DNA from: Heritagella sp051881655
Lineage (GTDB): Bacteria > Bacillota > Clostridia > Oscillospirales > Acutalibacteraceae
Length of the DNA stretch: 31,750 nt
Reading direction: 5' to 3'
Assembly (NCBI GenBank): GCA_051881655.1
Contig: JBJEQH010000194.1
Span: forward strand, 1-31,750
This document shows, piece after piece, positions 8,237 through 16,080 of this stretch (position 1 is the stretch's first letter; each line of letters opens with the position of its first letter). The notes under the pieces were generated by a model, which was not told the DNA's origin, searched no databases, and saw only the letters and a list, made by a program, of their open reading frames with translations. Position numbers and translations under genes: made by a program.

Positions 8237-8794
8237 TTACTTATTTTCCTCCCACACGATTTCCCCATTTCTCTTATACACACGGCACGGGAACGGCATT
8301 TTTTCCGTGGCCCCGTAATCATGCCCGGCCGTGGTGGGCCAGCAGGCCCCCGCGCGCAGCACCTCGTCCCCGGTGTTGATCAGCCGGTGGGCCAGGTGCC
8401 CGTCAATATGGTGGAGCGATCCCGGCGCGACCCTCTCGGCCCAGGCCTTCCCGTCCTCATCCATAAGCAGCAGCAGCCCGGTTCCGCTGATTCCGAAATA
8501 GAATTCCGCACAGTCCCGGTCCATATGGAAGTGTCCCCGGGTCATGTTGCACTCCCCGTGAATGGTCACCGGCTCCAAAACGGTCATTCCCCAGTAGAGA
8601 TCTCCCTTTTTTCCGGCATCCCCCGCTTCGTAGGAATATACCGTATACAGCAGTGTATCCGGGTCTTCCCCCTCCGTACCGGCAAACAGAGAGGCGGCTT
8701 CCCGCAGATATTTCCGGTAGGATTTCACCTTTTCTCCCTGGATAACGCCGTCCTCCAAAAAGTGGTGCCACGCCTGCGGCTCTGTGACTTTCAT
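8237..8794 (-). CDS. Cupin-type glucose-6-phosphate isomerase family protein (185 aa)
   Basis: A single-domain cupin of the archaeal-type phosphoglucose isomerase family (GPI, Pfam PF06560), which converts glucose-6-P and fructose-6-P in a metal-dependent reaction unrelated to the classical Pgi fold. The metal site reads H88, H90 (TRGHFHM), E97 (AEFYFG) and H136 (HLAHRL). These are the same residue numbers as I recall for the Pyrococcus furiosus enzyme. The length of 185 residues also fits that family. The stop is 3 nt before the next isomerase gene and the start is 27 nt after the previous cupin gene, so translation is tightly coupled. A second paralogous-looking cupin precedes it, which suggests the two act on different sugar phosphates or form a hetero-oligomer. 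Confidence 0.88.
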   Translation of the reverse strand: MKVTEPQAWHHFLEDGVIQGEKVKSYRKYLREAASLFAGTEGEDPDTLLYTVYSYEAGDAGKKGDLYWGMTVLEPVTIHGECNMTRGHFHMDRDCAEFYFGISGTGLLLLMDEDGKAWAERVAPGSLHHIDGHLAHRLINTGDEVLRAGACWPTTAGHDYGATEKMPFPCRVYKRNGEIVWEENK

Positions 8795-8821
8795 CGTCTC
8801 ACTCCTTCTTTCCTGTCCGTA

Positions 8822-9592
8822 TTACGGAACAAAGTTCTCCCAATTTACAAGCTGCGGATGGGATACAAAGAGAAACCGGTCGGGGTCCTCTTCAAACTGG
8901 GTATAAATCGGTTTTCCCGGTTCAATGCCCAGCTCGGTGTACGGGCGCGGCCGTTTGATCACGCACTCCTCCGTTTGATAGGCCGGGTTCTTTTGAAAAA
9001 CGATCGCCTGATCTCTCACCACCGGGAACCATGCCACCCCGCCGTGGCTGCGCACCCCGCGGTAATCGAAGCCGTAATCCCGCACGCACCAGGCGCCGAA
9101 GGTGAGATTTTGTGTGATATCCGCCACAATGGTACAATGCGCCCAGTTGGGAGGAACAATGACCACCTCGCCCGGATATGCCAGCACCGCATAGCACCGC
9201 CCCGGGTTGTCCCCGGCGGTCTCCTGCATATAGATGTAAGCGGCCCCGCTCCATATTTCATAAACCTCACAGGTGGACATGCCGCAGGAGGCGGAAACCG
9301 CATGGATATGCCCCTGGGAACGGACGGGCTCCTCCCCCAGCTTTCCTTTGGCATAGGTGACCGCCCCATACAGCAGATTGCGTCCGAGCATCGCGGCACG
9401 GTCCTTTTCATTGCCCACATCCATGGCAATGGAATACACAATTTCGGGCCCCTGGCAATGGGGGTCCCGCAGATTTTTGCGAATGGAATCCAGTGTGCGG
9501 TTTTCCACCTGCGGGCCAAAGACCCCCTGTCCGTACTGGAAACCCAGGGGATCGGCCGTGGGCCGGATCTCAAATCCCGGATAAAACTTCAT
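8822..9592 (-). CDS. Second cupin-type glucose-6-phosphate isomerase family protein (256 aa)
   Basis: A longer member (256 residues) of the same cupin isomerase family. Metal-ligand candidates are H95 and H97 (SQGHIHA), E109 or E112 (CEVYEIW) and H152 (PNWAHCT), in the HxH-E-H order of the GPI cupins. Compared with the 185-residue neighbour it has an insertion after the HxH motif (several Cys/Ser) and about 70 extra C-terminal residues. The start ATG overlaps the ROK kinase stop by four bases (ATGA), indicating translational coupling: the kinase product is probably its substrate. Identity between the two cupins appears low by eye, so they are not a recent duplication. The exact hexose phosphate is unknown. 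Confidence 0.85.
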   Translation of the reverse strand: MKFYPGFEIRPTADPLGFQYGQGVFGPQVENRTLDSIRKNLRDPHCQGPEIVYSIAMDVGNEKDRAAMLGRNLLYGAVTYAKGKLGEEPVRSQGHIHAVSASCGMSTCEVYEIWSGAAYIYMQETAGDNPGRCYAVLAYPGEVVIVPPNWAHCTIVADITQNLTFGAWCVRDYGFDYRGVRSHGGVAWFPVVRDQAIVFQKNPAYQTEECVIKRPRPYTELGIEPGKPIYTQFEEDPDRFLFVSHPQLVNWENFVP

Positions 9593-10554
9593 GTTTCCTC
9601 CCCCTCTTTCAGCTTGATTAACGACGCGGCCCCGATGATACCCGCCGTATTTTTCAGTTTGGCCGTTTCCACCACCGGCGGCTCCAGATAATCGCCGGCA
9701 AAGCAGTATTCCCGCACTTTGCGGTTCAGGGGCACCAGCAGCGATTCGCCCTCGTTGCAGATTCCGCCGCTGAGCAACACCTTTTCCGGGCGGAACAGGT
9801 TGACCAGATTGGCAATTCCGTTGGCCAGCGCCTCGATATAATCCCGGATCACCTGCCCGGCCCAGGGATCTCCCTGTTTTGCCGCTTCAAAGGCGGTCCG
9901 TCCGTCAATTTGGTCGGGATTCCCTGCGCATAAATCAGCCAGCCGCGACTGCGGATGCTGCCAAAGCTGCTCCCGGGTATCCCGGATCAGGGCGGTTGCC
10001 GAGGCATAGGCCTCCAGACACCCTCTGCGCCCGCAGGTGCACCTCCTTCCGTTCTGCACCAGCACGCTGTGCCCGGCTACGCCGCCGCATCCGCTGCCCG
10101 TCAGAAGCTGACCGTTGACAAGAATACCGCTCCCTACGCCGGTGCCCAGCGTCAGCAGCACCACATTGGCGCACCCCACGGCGCTTCCGGCCATCTGCTC
10201 GCCCAACACGGCACAATTGGCGTCATTGGTAACGGCCACCGGCATGTGCAATTGCCGGGACAAAAGGCTTTGAACGGGAAGATCGTGCCAGTCAAAATTA
10301 TTCGAATACAGCACCGTTCCCGTCCCACTGTGGATAATGCCCGGGCAGCCCAGCCCCACGCCCGCCACCTGCGTGGGGGAGATGTTGTTTTTTTCCAGAA
10401 TAGCCCGCACCTGTGCGGCCATTTTCTCAATCACATGGCCGGCGCCCGCCTGCACCTGAGTTTTGCAGGACGACTGGTCGAGGATGCGGAAATCCGGATC
10501 CACAATGCCCAGCTTTACATTGGTGCCGCCCAGATCAATCCCTATCCGATACAC
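9589..10554 (-). CDS. ROK-family sugar kinase
   Basis: A 321-residue ROK kinase that phosphorylates a hexose with ATP in the cytoplasm. Visible are the phosphate-binding GIDLGGTNVK (5-14), catalytic base D111 in TNDANCAVLGE, the second phosphate loop LGTGVGSG (136-143), and the ROK zinc site H162 followed by C172, C174 and C179 (CTCGRRGC) and E181. One oddity is that the usual GE-x-GH motif before the zinc His reads GGVAGH, so the conserved Glu that normally contacts the sugar is Val. This may mean altered specificity. No N-terminal DNA-binding domain is present, so it is an enzyme, not a ROK repressor. It sits 21 nt after the glycosidase gene and overlaps the next isomerase gene by 4 nt. Confidence 0.92.
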   Translation of the reverse strand: MYRIGIDLGGTNVKLGIVDPDFRILDQSSCKTQVQAGAGHVIEKMAAQVRAILEKNNISPTQVAGVGLGCPGIIHSGTGTVLYSNNFDWHDLPVQSLLSRQLHMPVAVTNDANCAVLGEQMAGSAVGCANVVLLTLGTGVGSGILVNGQLLTGSGCGGVAGHSVLVQNGRRCTCGRRGCLEAYASATALIRDTREQLWQHPQSRLADLCAGNPDQIDGRTAFEAAKQGDPWAGQVIRDYIEALANGIANLVNLFRPEKVLLSGGICNEGESLLVPLNRKVREYCFAGDYLEPPVVETAKLKNTAGIIGAASLIKLKEGEET

Positions 10555-10575
10555 CGTACCTCCTCCTTCTGCCGC

Positions 10576-12684
10576 TCATTCCCGCAGAACGGCGAGGAAC
10601 GAATCGGTTCCTCCGTCAATTTCGACCACTCCGTTTTCCAGCCGGGTATACGCCACGCCACTGACGGAACCGTTCCAGTGCAGCAGCAGCTTTTCGGGGG
10701 ATCGCTTTCCGCTGTGCTCATAGGTGAGAATATAAGCATCCTTGTCCTTTTCCAGCTTCAGGGTAATGGCGCCATAGCGGGTCGGGGTCTCTTCCAGAAT
10801 CAGCGGCGTCTGGTCATCCGGCAGCCATTCCTCCGGCATACCGGCAAACAGCTCCAGATTCCCCTTCTTCTCCATTACAATCATGTTTCTGGTCACATAA
10901 ATAAACATGGCCGAGCCCCAGTTGTGCGGCATATCCCCCAGCATTTCATCCGAGTTCGTGCCCTTGATCGCCTGTTCCTCTCTCCAGCAGCGCGCGGGGG
11001 CCGCATGATTGGCAAAGGCGTAGAGGTAATCGGCCGTTTTATCCCCCCGGCCGGCATACAGCCAGGCCAGCGCGTCGAACATGCTTCCGTACGGCCAAAC
11101 CGCCTCCCAGCACATCCATCCGGTCTCCTCCGGAATCCCCTCCCGGTCATCCACGCTGTCAACCAGCGCCAACAGGTTTTGCACCAGCTCATCGTCCGGC
11201 TCGAAAACTTCGCCCGGATAAATCGCCTGGCTGTAGGCCCAGATGCCCGTCTGGGGCTTATACACCTCGTGGTTCAGCACGTTTTCATCATTCATGTTCT
11301 CCACAACCCGGCGTTCCAGCTCTTCCTCAGACAGCATGCTCATCGGCAGATAGGGGATCCCCTCCCTGGTATAGCGGGTATCCCGCTTGGCCGCCTTGCG
11401 GAAAGCCGCCATAATGCTGTCAAATTCGGCCCCGAACTCCTCAAACCCCTTCAGGCCCAGCCGTTTTCCTGCCTCATAGGCGGCCTTTAACCCGTGCATC
11501 ACCCAGAGCGGCGTGGTGTACTCGGGTTCGACGTTGATGCCGCCGTCGCCCAGGCACGGCGGGAACAGATCATACCCCGGGTATTCCTCTCCCAGCTCTC
11601 TTGCCTGCCGGCGCTGATCCCGGATATGGCCCAGTGCGCGGCACAGGGTTGGCCACAGCTCAATCAGGCGCTCGTCATCCTCCATAATCTCGCACTGGCG
11701 GACGATGGTGGCAATCGCAATTCCGGTCTCCTTATCATGGGGGCTCATAATTTCAATCGAACCGTCCGGATGGACATTGGCCAGCACCGACAGCATCCCG
11801 GCGTAGGCCTCATCATGGCGGCCCATCATATGCACGCTCTCCAGAATGAAATGCCCGTCCACGAACCACAGGCCCCGGTAATACGTCGGGCCCACCTGAT
11901 AGGTATACACCTTGTCGTGGACCTCCCGGGCCTGGAGAATATTGCGGCCGCAGGATTTCAGCATATCCATGATCTGGCCGTCCGGAATCTGCATCTTCTT
12001 TTGGAAGGGCCGGACGGAAGCCCAGTACTCCTCCGCCCACTTTTCGGCCTGCTGCGCACTTTCCAGAGTAACCTCCTGATCGGACAGTTCTCCCTCCTGT
12101 ACGAAGAAGAACGCGCCCTCTTTGATCTCACCGGCCGCCATGTGATACGGCTTTACCCCCGGCACACAGCGGGTTTTAATCCCCGGAACCGCCCGGATGG
12201 AAAACGAGTCGTCCGCTTCCCTGCCCAGTTCAGAGAGGACCACGGTGGCACGGGTCGTGGTAAAATTCTCTTTCGTCTCCAGCTTCCAGCGCACCACATC
12301 CACCCGGGCGCCCCCGGACGTCCGCCAGGCAAACGTCTTCCAGGATACCCGGCTCGCTTCGTAGTCCTCCACCGTTGTTACAATGGCCGCACCCGGATCC
12401 CCAAAATCCTGTGTGACGCGCAGCAGCTTGTCCCGGTAGGTGATGGTGGGCTTATACCGGAACCGGAAGCCGCGGTTTACCGCCGTGCGGTTGTGCACGG
12501 GGTACTTCACATCGTTATTCCGCATATAGAACTGCAGGGTATCCTCGTCTCTTCCCCGGCTGAAGCCGAAATTGATGCTGCCATCCTCCCGCAGAATGGT
12601 CTTATGGACGTCGTCCACCAGTCCGATGCAGCTTTGCGGCCGTTCCGGGGCAAAGCGAAAGTCGATGACTCTGTTTTCTTTCAT
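10576..12684 (-). CDS. Putative cytoplasmic six-hairpin (alpha/alpha)6 glycosidase
   Basis: A 702-residue protein without a signal peptide or membrane segment. The N-terminal ~250 residues look like a beta-sandwich region. From ~255 onward there are repeated helical-hairpin motifs of the six-hairpin glycosidase fold: GPTYYRGLWFVDGHFILESVHMMG, DLFPPCLGDGGINVEPEY, TPLWVMHGLKAAYEAG, TGIWAYSQAIYPGE, CWEAVWPYGSMFDALAWLY. The C-terminus returns to a small beta domain. I cannot assign a GH family or name the catalytic acids with certainty. I chose the ATG at 12684 because AAAGGAA lies 9 nt upstream; an open frame extends to 12804 but has no initiation signal. It lies 100 nt after the LacI gene with no terminator between (nothing recognisable in 12685-12784) and is expected to release the sugar that the ROK kinase phosphorylates. 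Confidence 0.75.
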   Translation of the reverse strand: MKENRVIDFRFAPERPQSCIGLVDDVHKTILREDGSINFGFSRGRDEDTLQFYMRNNDVKYPVHNRTAVNRGFRFRYKPTITYRDKLLRVTQDFGDPGAAIVTTVEDYEASRVSWKTFAWRTSGGARVDVVRWKLETKENFTTTRATVVLSELGREADDSFSIRAVPGIKTRCVPGVKPYHMAAGEIKEGAFFFVQEGELSDQEVTLESAQQAEKWAEEYWASVRPFQKKMQIPDGQIMDMLKSCGRNILQAREVHDKVYTYQVGPTYYRGLWFVDGHFILESVHMMGRHDEAYAGMLSVLANVHPDGSIEIMSPHDKETGIAIATIVRQCEIMEDDERLIELWPTLCRALGHIRDQRRQARELGEEYPGYDLFPPCLGDGGINVEPEYTTPLWVMHGLKAAYEAGKRLGLKGFEEFGAEFDSIMAAFRKAAKRDTRYTREGIPYLPMSMLSEEELERRVVENMNDENVLNHEVYKPQTGIWAYSQAIYPGEVFEPDDELVQNLLALVDSVDDREGIPEETGWMCWEAVWPYGSMFDALAWLYAGRGDKTADYLYAFANHAAPARCWREEQAIKGTNSDEMLGDMPHNWGSAMFIYVTRNMIVMEKKGNLELFAGMPEEWLPDDQTPLILEETPTRYGAITLKLEKDKDAYILTYEHSGKRSPEKLLLHWNGSVSGVAYTRLENGVVEIDGGTDSFLAVLRE

Positions 12685-12784
12685 GATATCTGTTCCTTTC
12701 TGTTTTTCTTTATTCAGCAGCCCCGGCTTTCCCCGGCGGCTTTTCCTCCCTGTTCGGAATCCCCCATTTTCCGGCTTCCTATTC

Positions 12785-13834
12785 TCAGTCTGCCTCCCTC
12801 TCATCCAGGCAGCTGCCGGTAATCACCGCCAGCTCGGTGTAGATCACGTCGCTCTCCGGACACTGAGCAAAAGCCAGATACCTCGCCATGGTCTGAACCC
12901 CCAGGTAACCCTGACGGAAGGGCTCCTGTGTCACCGTAGCCATAACAATTTTTTCACGCAGTGCTTTTTTTACGTCGTCAATCAGGTCATAAACCAGCAG
13001 TTTCGGCTTTTTTCCCTCTTTCTGTTCCCGGATAGCCCGGATGCTTCCGCTGATGCCCGCCCCCAAAATGCACAGATAATCCAAATTGGGATGCTCCTGC
13101 AGGATCATCGCCGTTTTCTGATACGAGATCGCATCATCGTCCTCATTGGCATGGCGGCAGACAAGGTGGATGTTCGGGCTCTCCTGCCGGAGAAACTGCA
13201 GGAAACCCTGTTCCCTTCGCGTGGTGGCCAGGTTTCTCTCGGTGCCGGTCAAAACGGCCACCTGCGTCTCCCGGCCGCCGGCCAGCATGCTCAACAGTTC
13301 AGCCATGACGGTACCGCTTTTTTTCTGCCGGCATCCCACATAAGCCAGCCGGTCCGCGCTCTGGCTGTCGGAGTTGATGGTCACCACCGGAATCCCCCGC
13401 CTTTTCAGCCCGGCAATTTTCGCATCCACCCGGGGGCTTAAAATCGGCTTCATCACAATGCCGCCCGCTCCCATGGCAACGAACTCATCCATCACGCGGA
13501 GCTGCTCGTCCACATCGTATTTGGTCAGAATCCGGATTTCGCCGGAAACCCCAAATTCCTGAAATTCCTCCACGGCCGTCTTGGCCCCGTTGATGACCTC
13601 CTCGTAAAAGGGATTATTCTCCGTGACAACCAGAATACCGATCAACCGTTTGCCATACTGCCGGTCGGATAACAGCTTTCCGGCGAGATTGGGTTTATAG
13701 CCCAATTCGGAAGCCACGCGCTTGATTTCCAGGGCCACCTCTTTTTTCACGCCGGGCCGGTCGTGCAGGGCCCGATCCACTGTGCCACGGGATACCCCCA
13801 CTTTCTTTGCAATCTGTTCTAAGGTAATGGCCAT
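12785..13834 (-). CDS. LacI-family transcriptional regulator of the sugar operon
   Basis: A 349-residue LacI/GalR-type regulator. The helix-turn-helix occupies residues 4-29 (TLEQIAKKVGVSRGTVDRALHDRPGV region), with the hinge helix near 48-58 (NLAGKLLS). A periplasmic-binding-protein-like sugar domain runs from ~63 (IGILVVTENNPFYEEV) to the end, with effector-pocket-like stretches VVTINSD and GTERN. It is first gene of the operon, so it is autoregulated: two CGTTCACGTGAACG palindromes lie in its leader. ATG at 13834 follows GGAGGAAGGGG. The recognition helix (SRGTVDRAL) differs from classical LacI (SYQTVSRV), consistent with a G/C-centred ACGT core in its operators. Confidence 0.93.
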   Translation of the reverse strand: MAITLEQIAKKVGVSRGTVDRALHDRPGVKKEVALEIKRVASELGYKPNLAGKLLSDRQYGKRLIGILVVTENNPFYEEVINGAKTAVEEFQEFGVSGEIRILTKYDVDEQLRVMDEFVAMGAGGIVMKPILSPRVDAKIAGLKRRGIPVVTINSDSQSADRLAYVGCRQKKSGTVMAELLSMLAGGRETQVAVLTGTERNLATTRREQGFLQFLRQESPNIHLVCRHANEDDDAISYQKTAMILQEHPNLDYLCILGAGISGSIRAIREQKEGKKPKLLVYDLIDDVKKALREKIVMATVTQEPFRQGYLGVQTMARYLAFAQCPESDVIYTELAVITGSCLDEREAD

Positions 13835-13855
13835 AGATCTCCCCTTCCTCCGTTT

Positions 13856-13869
13856 CGTTCACGTGAACG
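13856..13869. promoter_or_regulatory. LacI-type operator O2
   Basis: CGTTCACGTGAACG is a perfect 14-bp palindrome in the 5' leader, directly upstream of the ribosome site of the LacI-family gene. It repeats the core of O1, 88 bp away centre to centre. Confidence 0.85.
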
Positions 13870-13938
13870 GAATGGGCCAAACGGTGCCCTTTCCGTTTTT
13901 ATGGTCCTCCCCCTGTACCCACAGGATTGCCCGTTCTT

Positions 13939-13962
13939 CGTACCGTTCACGTGAACGGTACG
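13939..13962. promoter_or_regulatory. LacI-type operator O1 (24-bp perfect palindrome)
   Basis: Half-site CGTACCGTTCAC (13939-13950) is followed immediately by its exact reverse complement (13951-13962). It lies at the expected +5 to +28 of the operon promoter, where a bound repressor would block transcription. The core matches O2. Confidence 0.9.
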
Positions 13963-13973
13963 GGGTTACCTAC

Positions 13974-14002
13974 ATAATAAGTTTCCCCTTTCCGTTTGTC
14001 AA
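13974..14002 (-). promoter_or_regulatory. Sigma-A promoter of the LacI sugar operon
   Basis: On the minus strand a perfect -35 TTGACA (13997-14002) and TATTAT (13974-13979) are 17 bp apart. The start site would be near 13967, immediately before O1. The 450 bases from 13835 to 14284 contain this promoter, both operators and two terminator-like hairpins, but no convincing gene. Confidence 0.9.
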
Positions 14003-14063
14003 TAGGGGGAATTCATTTTTTCGGCCGTCCCGGATCAAGACCTGGCTCCTCCCAAAAACAAAA

Positions 14064-14097
14064 TCCCCTTGCCGGGAGAGAGAATCCGGCAAAGGGA
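14064..14097 (-). terminator. Second terminator-like hairpin upstream of the LacI operon
   Basis: On the minus strand TCCCTTTGCCGG pairs with CCGGCAAGGGGA (one G-U), followed by TTTTGTTTTT. It would stop read-through from the ZIP transporter operon before the LacI promoter, backing up the hairpin at 14251-14281. Confidence 0.55.
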
Positions 14098-14250
14098 CAG
14101 GCAGAATCAAAAAAGGGGCGGGTATAAATCCCGGGTATTCTGAAAAGCCCGGCCGTTTTCCGGCCGCACCCATATGTCCCCATTGTATCCGGTCTTTGTA
14201 AAAAACAAATCAAAGGAATCTGTTTTTTTCTCAAATTCTGCCCGAAAAAA

Positions 14251-14281
14251 GTGTTCCCGGCTCCCTACCTGCCGGGAACAC
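14251..14281 (-). terminator. Terminator of the ZIP operon
   Basis: GTGTTCCCGG (14251-14260) pairs with CCGGGAACAC (14272-14281). On the minus strand the hairpin begins 4 nt after the stop of the small Cys protein and is followed by TTTTTTCGGG. A T run also follows on the plus strand. Confidence 0.85.
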
Positions 14282-14284
14282 TTT

Positions 14285-14461
14285 TTACATCTGATGCTTT
14301 ACAATGGAATAATCATCGCCATACTGGAAATAGGGGCATTCCGTTTCCTTGTAGGCGAGAAAGCGCTCCATCTCATCTTCATCCAGATTCACCTGACAAA
14401 AATAGCTGTCGTACTCATCGTCATAGACGTAGTTGCGGCAGTATTCACAGCTCGACTGCAT
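14285..14461 (-). CDS. Small cysteine-containing DUF6472-like protein
   Basis: A 58-residue acidic protein with ATG at 14461 preceded by GGGGAGGAG. Four cysteines are arranged as C5-x2-C8, C22 and C42 (SCEYCRNYVYDDE, FCQVNLDEDE, ECPYFQYGDDYSIV), suggesting a compact zinc-binding fold. I recognise the pattern as that of short DUF6472-type proteins common in Clostridia, whose function is not known. It lies 77 nt downstream of the ZIP transporter gene on the same strand and ends at the shared terminator, so it is probably cotranscribed. A metal-related role is only a context inference. Confidence 0.85.
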   Translation of the reverse strand: MQSSCEYCRNYVYDDEYDSYFCQVNLDEDEMERFLAYKETECPYFQYGDDYSIVKHQM

Positions 14462-14538
14462 GGACGGCTCCTCCCCTTTTCTGTTTATTTTTCTCATTAT
14501 AACAGAAACCATGCTTTTCTTCCATCCCTTTCTTTGCC

Positions 14539-15306
14539 TTATCCCAGCGTGACATCCAGAACCATCATGGTCAAAAAACCCAGGGCAAAACCGATGGCCC
14601 CCGGCCGGGAATTCTCGCCGCCGCAGGCCTGGGGCAGCAGCTCCTGCGCCACCACAATCAGCATGGCACCCGCCGCAAAGGCCAGCAGATACGGCAAAAT
14701 GGGAACCATAATAAACGAGAGAACGATCGTCAGCGCGGCTCCCAACGGCTCGACCACCCCGCTGAGAACCCCGTGCAGAAAAGCCCTCCCCTTTTTCACC
14801 CCTGCTGCATGCAGGGGCATGGAAATAATGGCCCCTTCCGGAAAATTCTGTACTGCGATGCCCAAGGAAAGCGCCATGGCGCCCGCCTGCGCCTGACCGT
14901 CCTGTATCCCGGCAAAGGCAGCTCCTACCGCCATACCCTCGGGCAGATTGTGAAGGGTAACCACCAGTACCATCAGCAGGGTGCGGCGCCAATGCTCCTG
15001 TGATGTGGTTTTTTCCTCGGCCCGTACCAACTTGGGACTGATCGCATCGGCGACCAACAGAAATCCCACACCAAAGAGGAAACCCAGCAAGGCCGGTACA
15101 AACGCCCAGCTCCCCCAATCCGCACTCTGTTCAACCGCTGGAATCAGCAGTGACCAGACCGAGGCCGCTGTCATCACTCCCGCGGCAAATCCCATAAATC
15201 CCTGCTGCAGCCAGGGGCTGACCGCGCGTCGCAGAAAAAGCACACTGCCCGCCCCCAATGCTGTACCGGCGAACGGCAGAAAGATCCCCCAAAACGTACC
15301 CTCCAT
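14539..15306 (-). CDS. ZIP-family divalent metal transporter
   Basis: A 255-residue polytopic membrane protein with about eight transmembrane segments. The metal-site signatures are HNLPEG in the fourth segment (near 118-123) and the matching NFPEG in the fifth (near 154-158). A third acidic/His site is not obvious. ZIP proteins move Zn2+, Fe2+ or Mn2+ into the cytosol; the bacterial GufA-like branch fits the length and motifs. The ATG at 15306 follows GTGAGGAA. The variable loop between segments three and four (VRAEEKTTSQEH) is short with a single His, so no His-rich sensor loop is present. Confidence 0.92.
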   Translation of the reverse strand: MEGTFWGIFLPFAGTALGAGSVLFLRRAVSPWLQQGFMGFAAGVMTAASVWSLLIPAVEQSADWGSWAFVPALLGFLFGVGFLLVADAISPKLVRAEEKTTSQEHWRRTLLMVLVVTLHNLPEGMAVGAAFAGIQDGQAQAGAMALSLGIAVQNFPEGAIISMPLHAAGVKKGRAFLHGVLSGVVEPLGAALTIVLSFIMVPILPYLLAFAAGAMLIVVAQELLPQACGGENSRPGAIGFALGFLTMMVLDVTLG

Positions 15307-15429
15307 ATTTCCTCACACCTTTTCCCTTTCGGTTTTCTATATTTTAGTGGATGCCGGAGGGCAAAAAAATGTGCAGCTCTTTCTTTGGGTGAGGGTACTG
15401 CAAAGTCTTTAGAAAGTCGCCGCGTTTTC

Positions 15430-15458
15430 TTGACTTTCTTTTCACCTCATGGTAAATT
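15430..15458 (+). promoter_or_regulatory. Sigma-A promoter of the unknown 159-aa gene
   Basis: TTGACT (15430-15435) and TAAATT (15453-15458) are spaced 17 bp, 46 nt upstream of the start codon. Confidence 0.65.
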
Positions 15459-15504
15459 TAGTAAGCAGAACAAAACTATTCGGGTTTTGAAGGGAGAGAG
15501 AAAT

Positions 15505-15984
15505 ATGCAGGACTTTCATCTTCAAGGATGGACTTTTCACTATAACGTGCACAGAACACAGGAATTTTACGAAGCCATTACTCTGGCAGATACCCCGTTT
15601 GTCCGGAATTTTTTGGAAAACCGTGATTCTTTTCCGGCGGAATTATCCGGCCTTTTGCAGATATTGGGGGCTTCCCCCCTCCTTCCCTACGAGATGTTCC
15701 CCGGTGTGTGCGACCGGGTGGATCAAAAAGGGGAATATATTCTCTATTACCCCATCTGTGGGGAGGCGCTGCATCCCGAGGGCGATCCCTCCTATTCCAT
15801 TGACCTTGGCACCGTTCAGGCGCATGTTCTCCCCTGCTATCAGGCGGGACTGAAGGATCCCTTCCCGGGAGATCCGGGTTTTGTATTGGAAATCCGGCTG
15901 CTGATGTTTCCCTGGAAGCAGACCGATGTCTCCCTGCAGGATGTATACAGCCCGCGCCGCTTTTCCTGGAAAAAGAAGGGATAA
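15505..15984 (+). CDS. Hypothetical protein (159 aa)
   Basis: I do not recognise this protein. The ATG at 15505 is chosen because AAGGGAGAGAG lies 6 nt upstream and a promoter sits 46 nt before it; the open frame itself runs back to 15385 without signals. It has no signal peptide or membrane segment and is rich in aromatic residues and prolines (GWTFHYNVHRTQEFYEAI at the start, ILYYPICGEALHPEGDPSYSIDLG near 93-115, PGFVLEIRLLMFPWKQTDV near 127-145). It ends in a basic tail, FSWKKKG. It has a single-gene unit with its own promoter and terminator. Base composition is slightly less GC-rich than its neighbours. Confidence 0.75.
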   Translation: MQDFHLQGWTFHYNVHRTQEFYEAITLADTPFVRNFLENRDSFPAELSGLLQILGASPLLPYEMFPGVCDRVDQKGEYILYYPICGEALHPEGDPSYSIDLGTVQAHVLPCYQAGLKDPFPGDPGFVLEIRLLMFPWKQTDVSLQDVYSPRRFSWKKKG

Positions 15985-16020
15985 GCGATGGGGCCCAATC
16001 TATGATAAGAAAAGAGAAAT

Positions 16021-16058
16021 GCCATCTGCACTTTGGTTTGGGTGCAGATGGCGTTTTT
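16021..16058. terminator. Bidirectional terminator between convergent genes
   Basis: GCCATCTGCAC (16021-16031) pairs perfectly with GTGCAGATGGC (16042-16052), followed by TTTTT. An A-rich stretch precedes it, so it can also end uxaC on the minus strand. Confidence 0.88.
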
Positions 16059-16080
16059 GCGTATTCATTTTCAAAAACCG

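Noticed and set aside
8237..9592. Recent duplication of one cupin isomerase gene
   Set aside because: By eye the two proteins share only the metal-site pattern; lengths, insertions and flanking residues differ throughout.
7856..9691. 611-codon open frame on the plus strand
   Set aside because: Antisense to the cupin isomerases and the PMI-like gene; explained by GC-rich codon bias.
13970..14234. Two short minus-strand open frames between the LacI promoter and the small Cys protein
   Set aside because: They overlap each other, the promoter and two terminator hairpins, and look like typical spacer translations.
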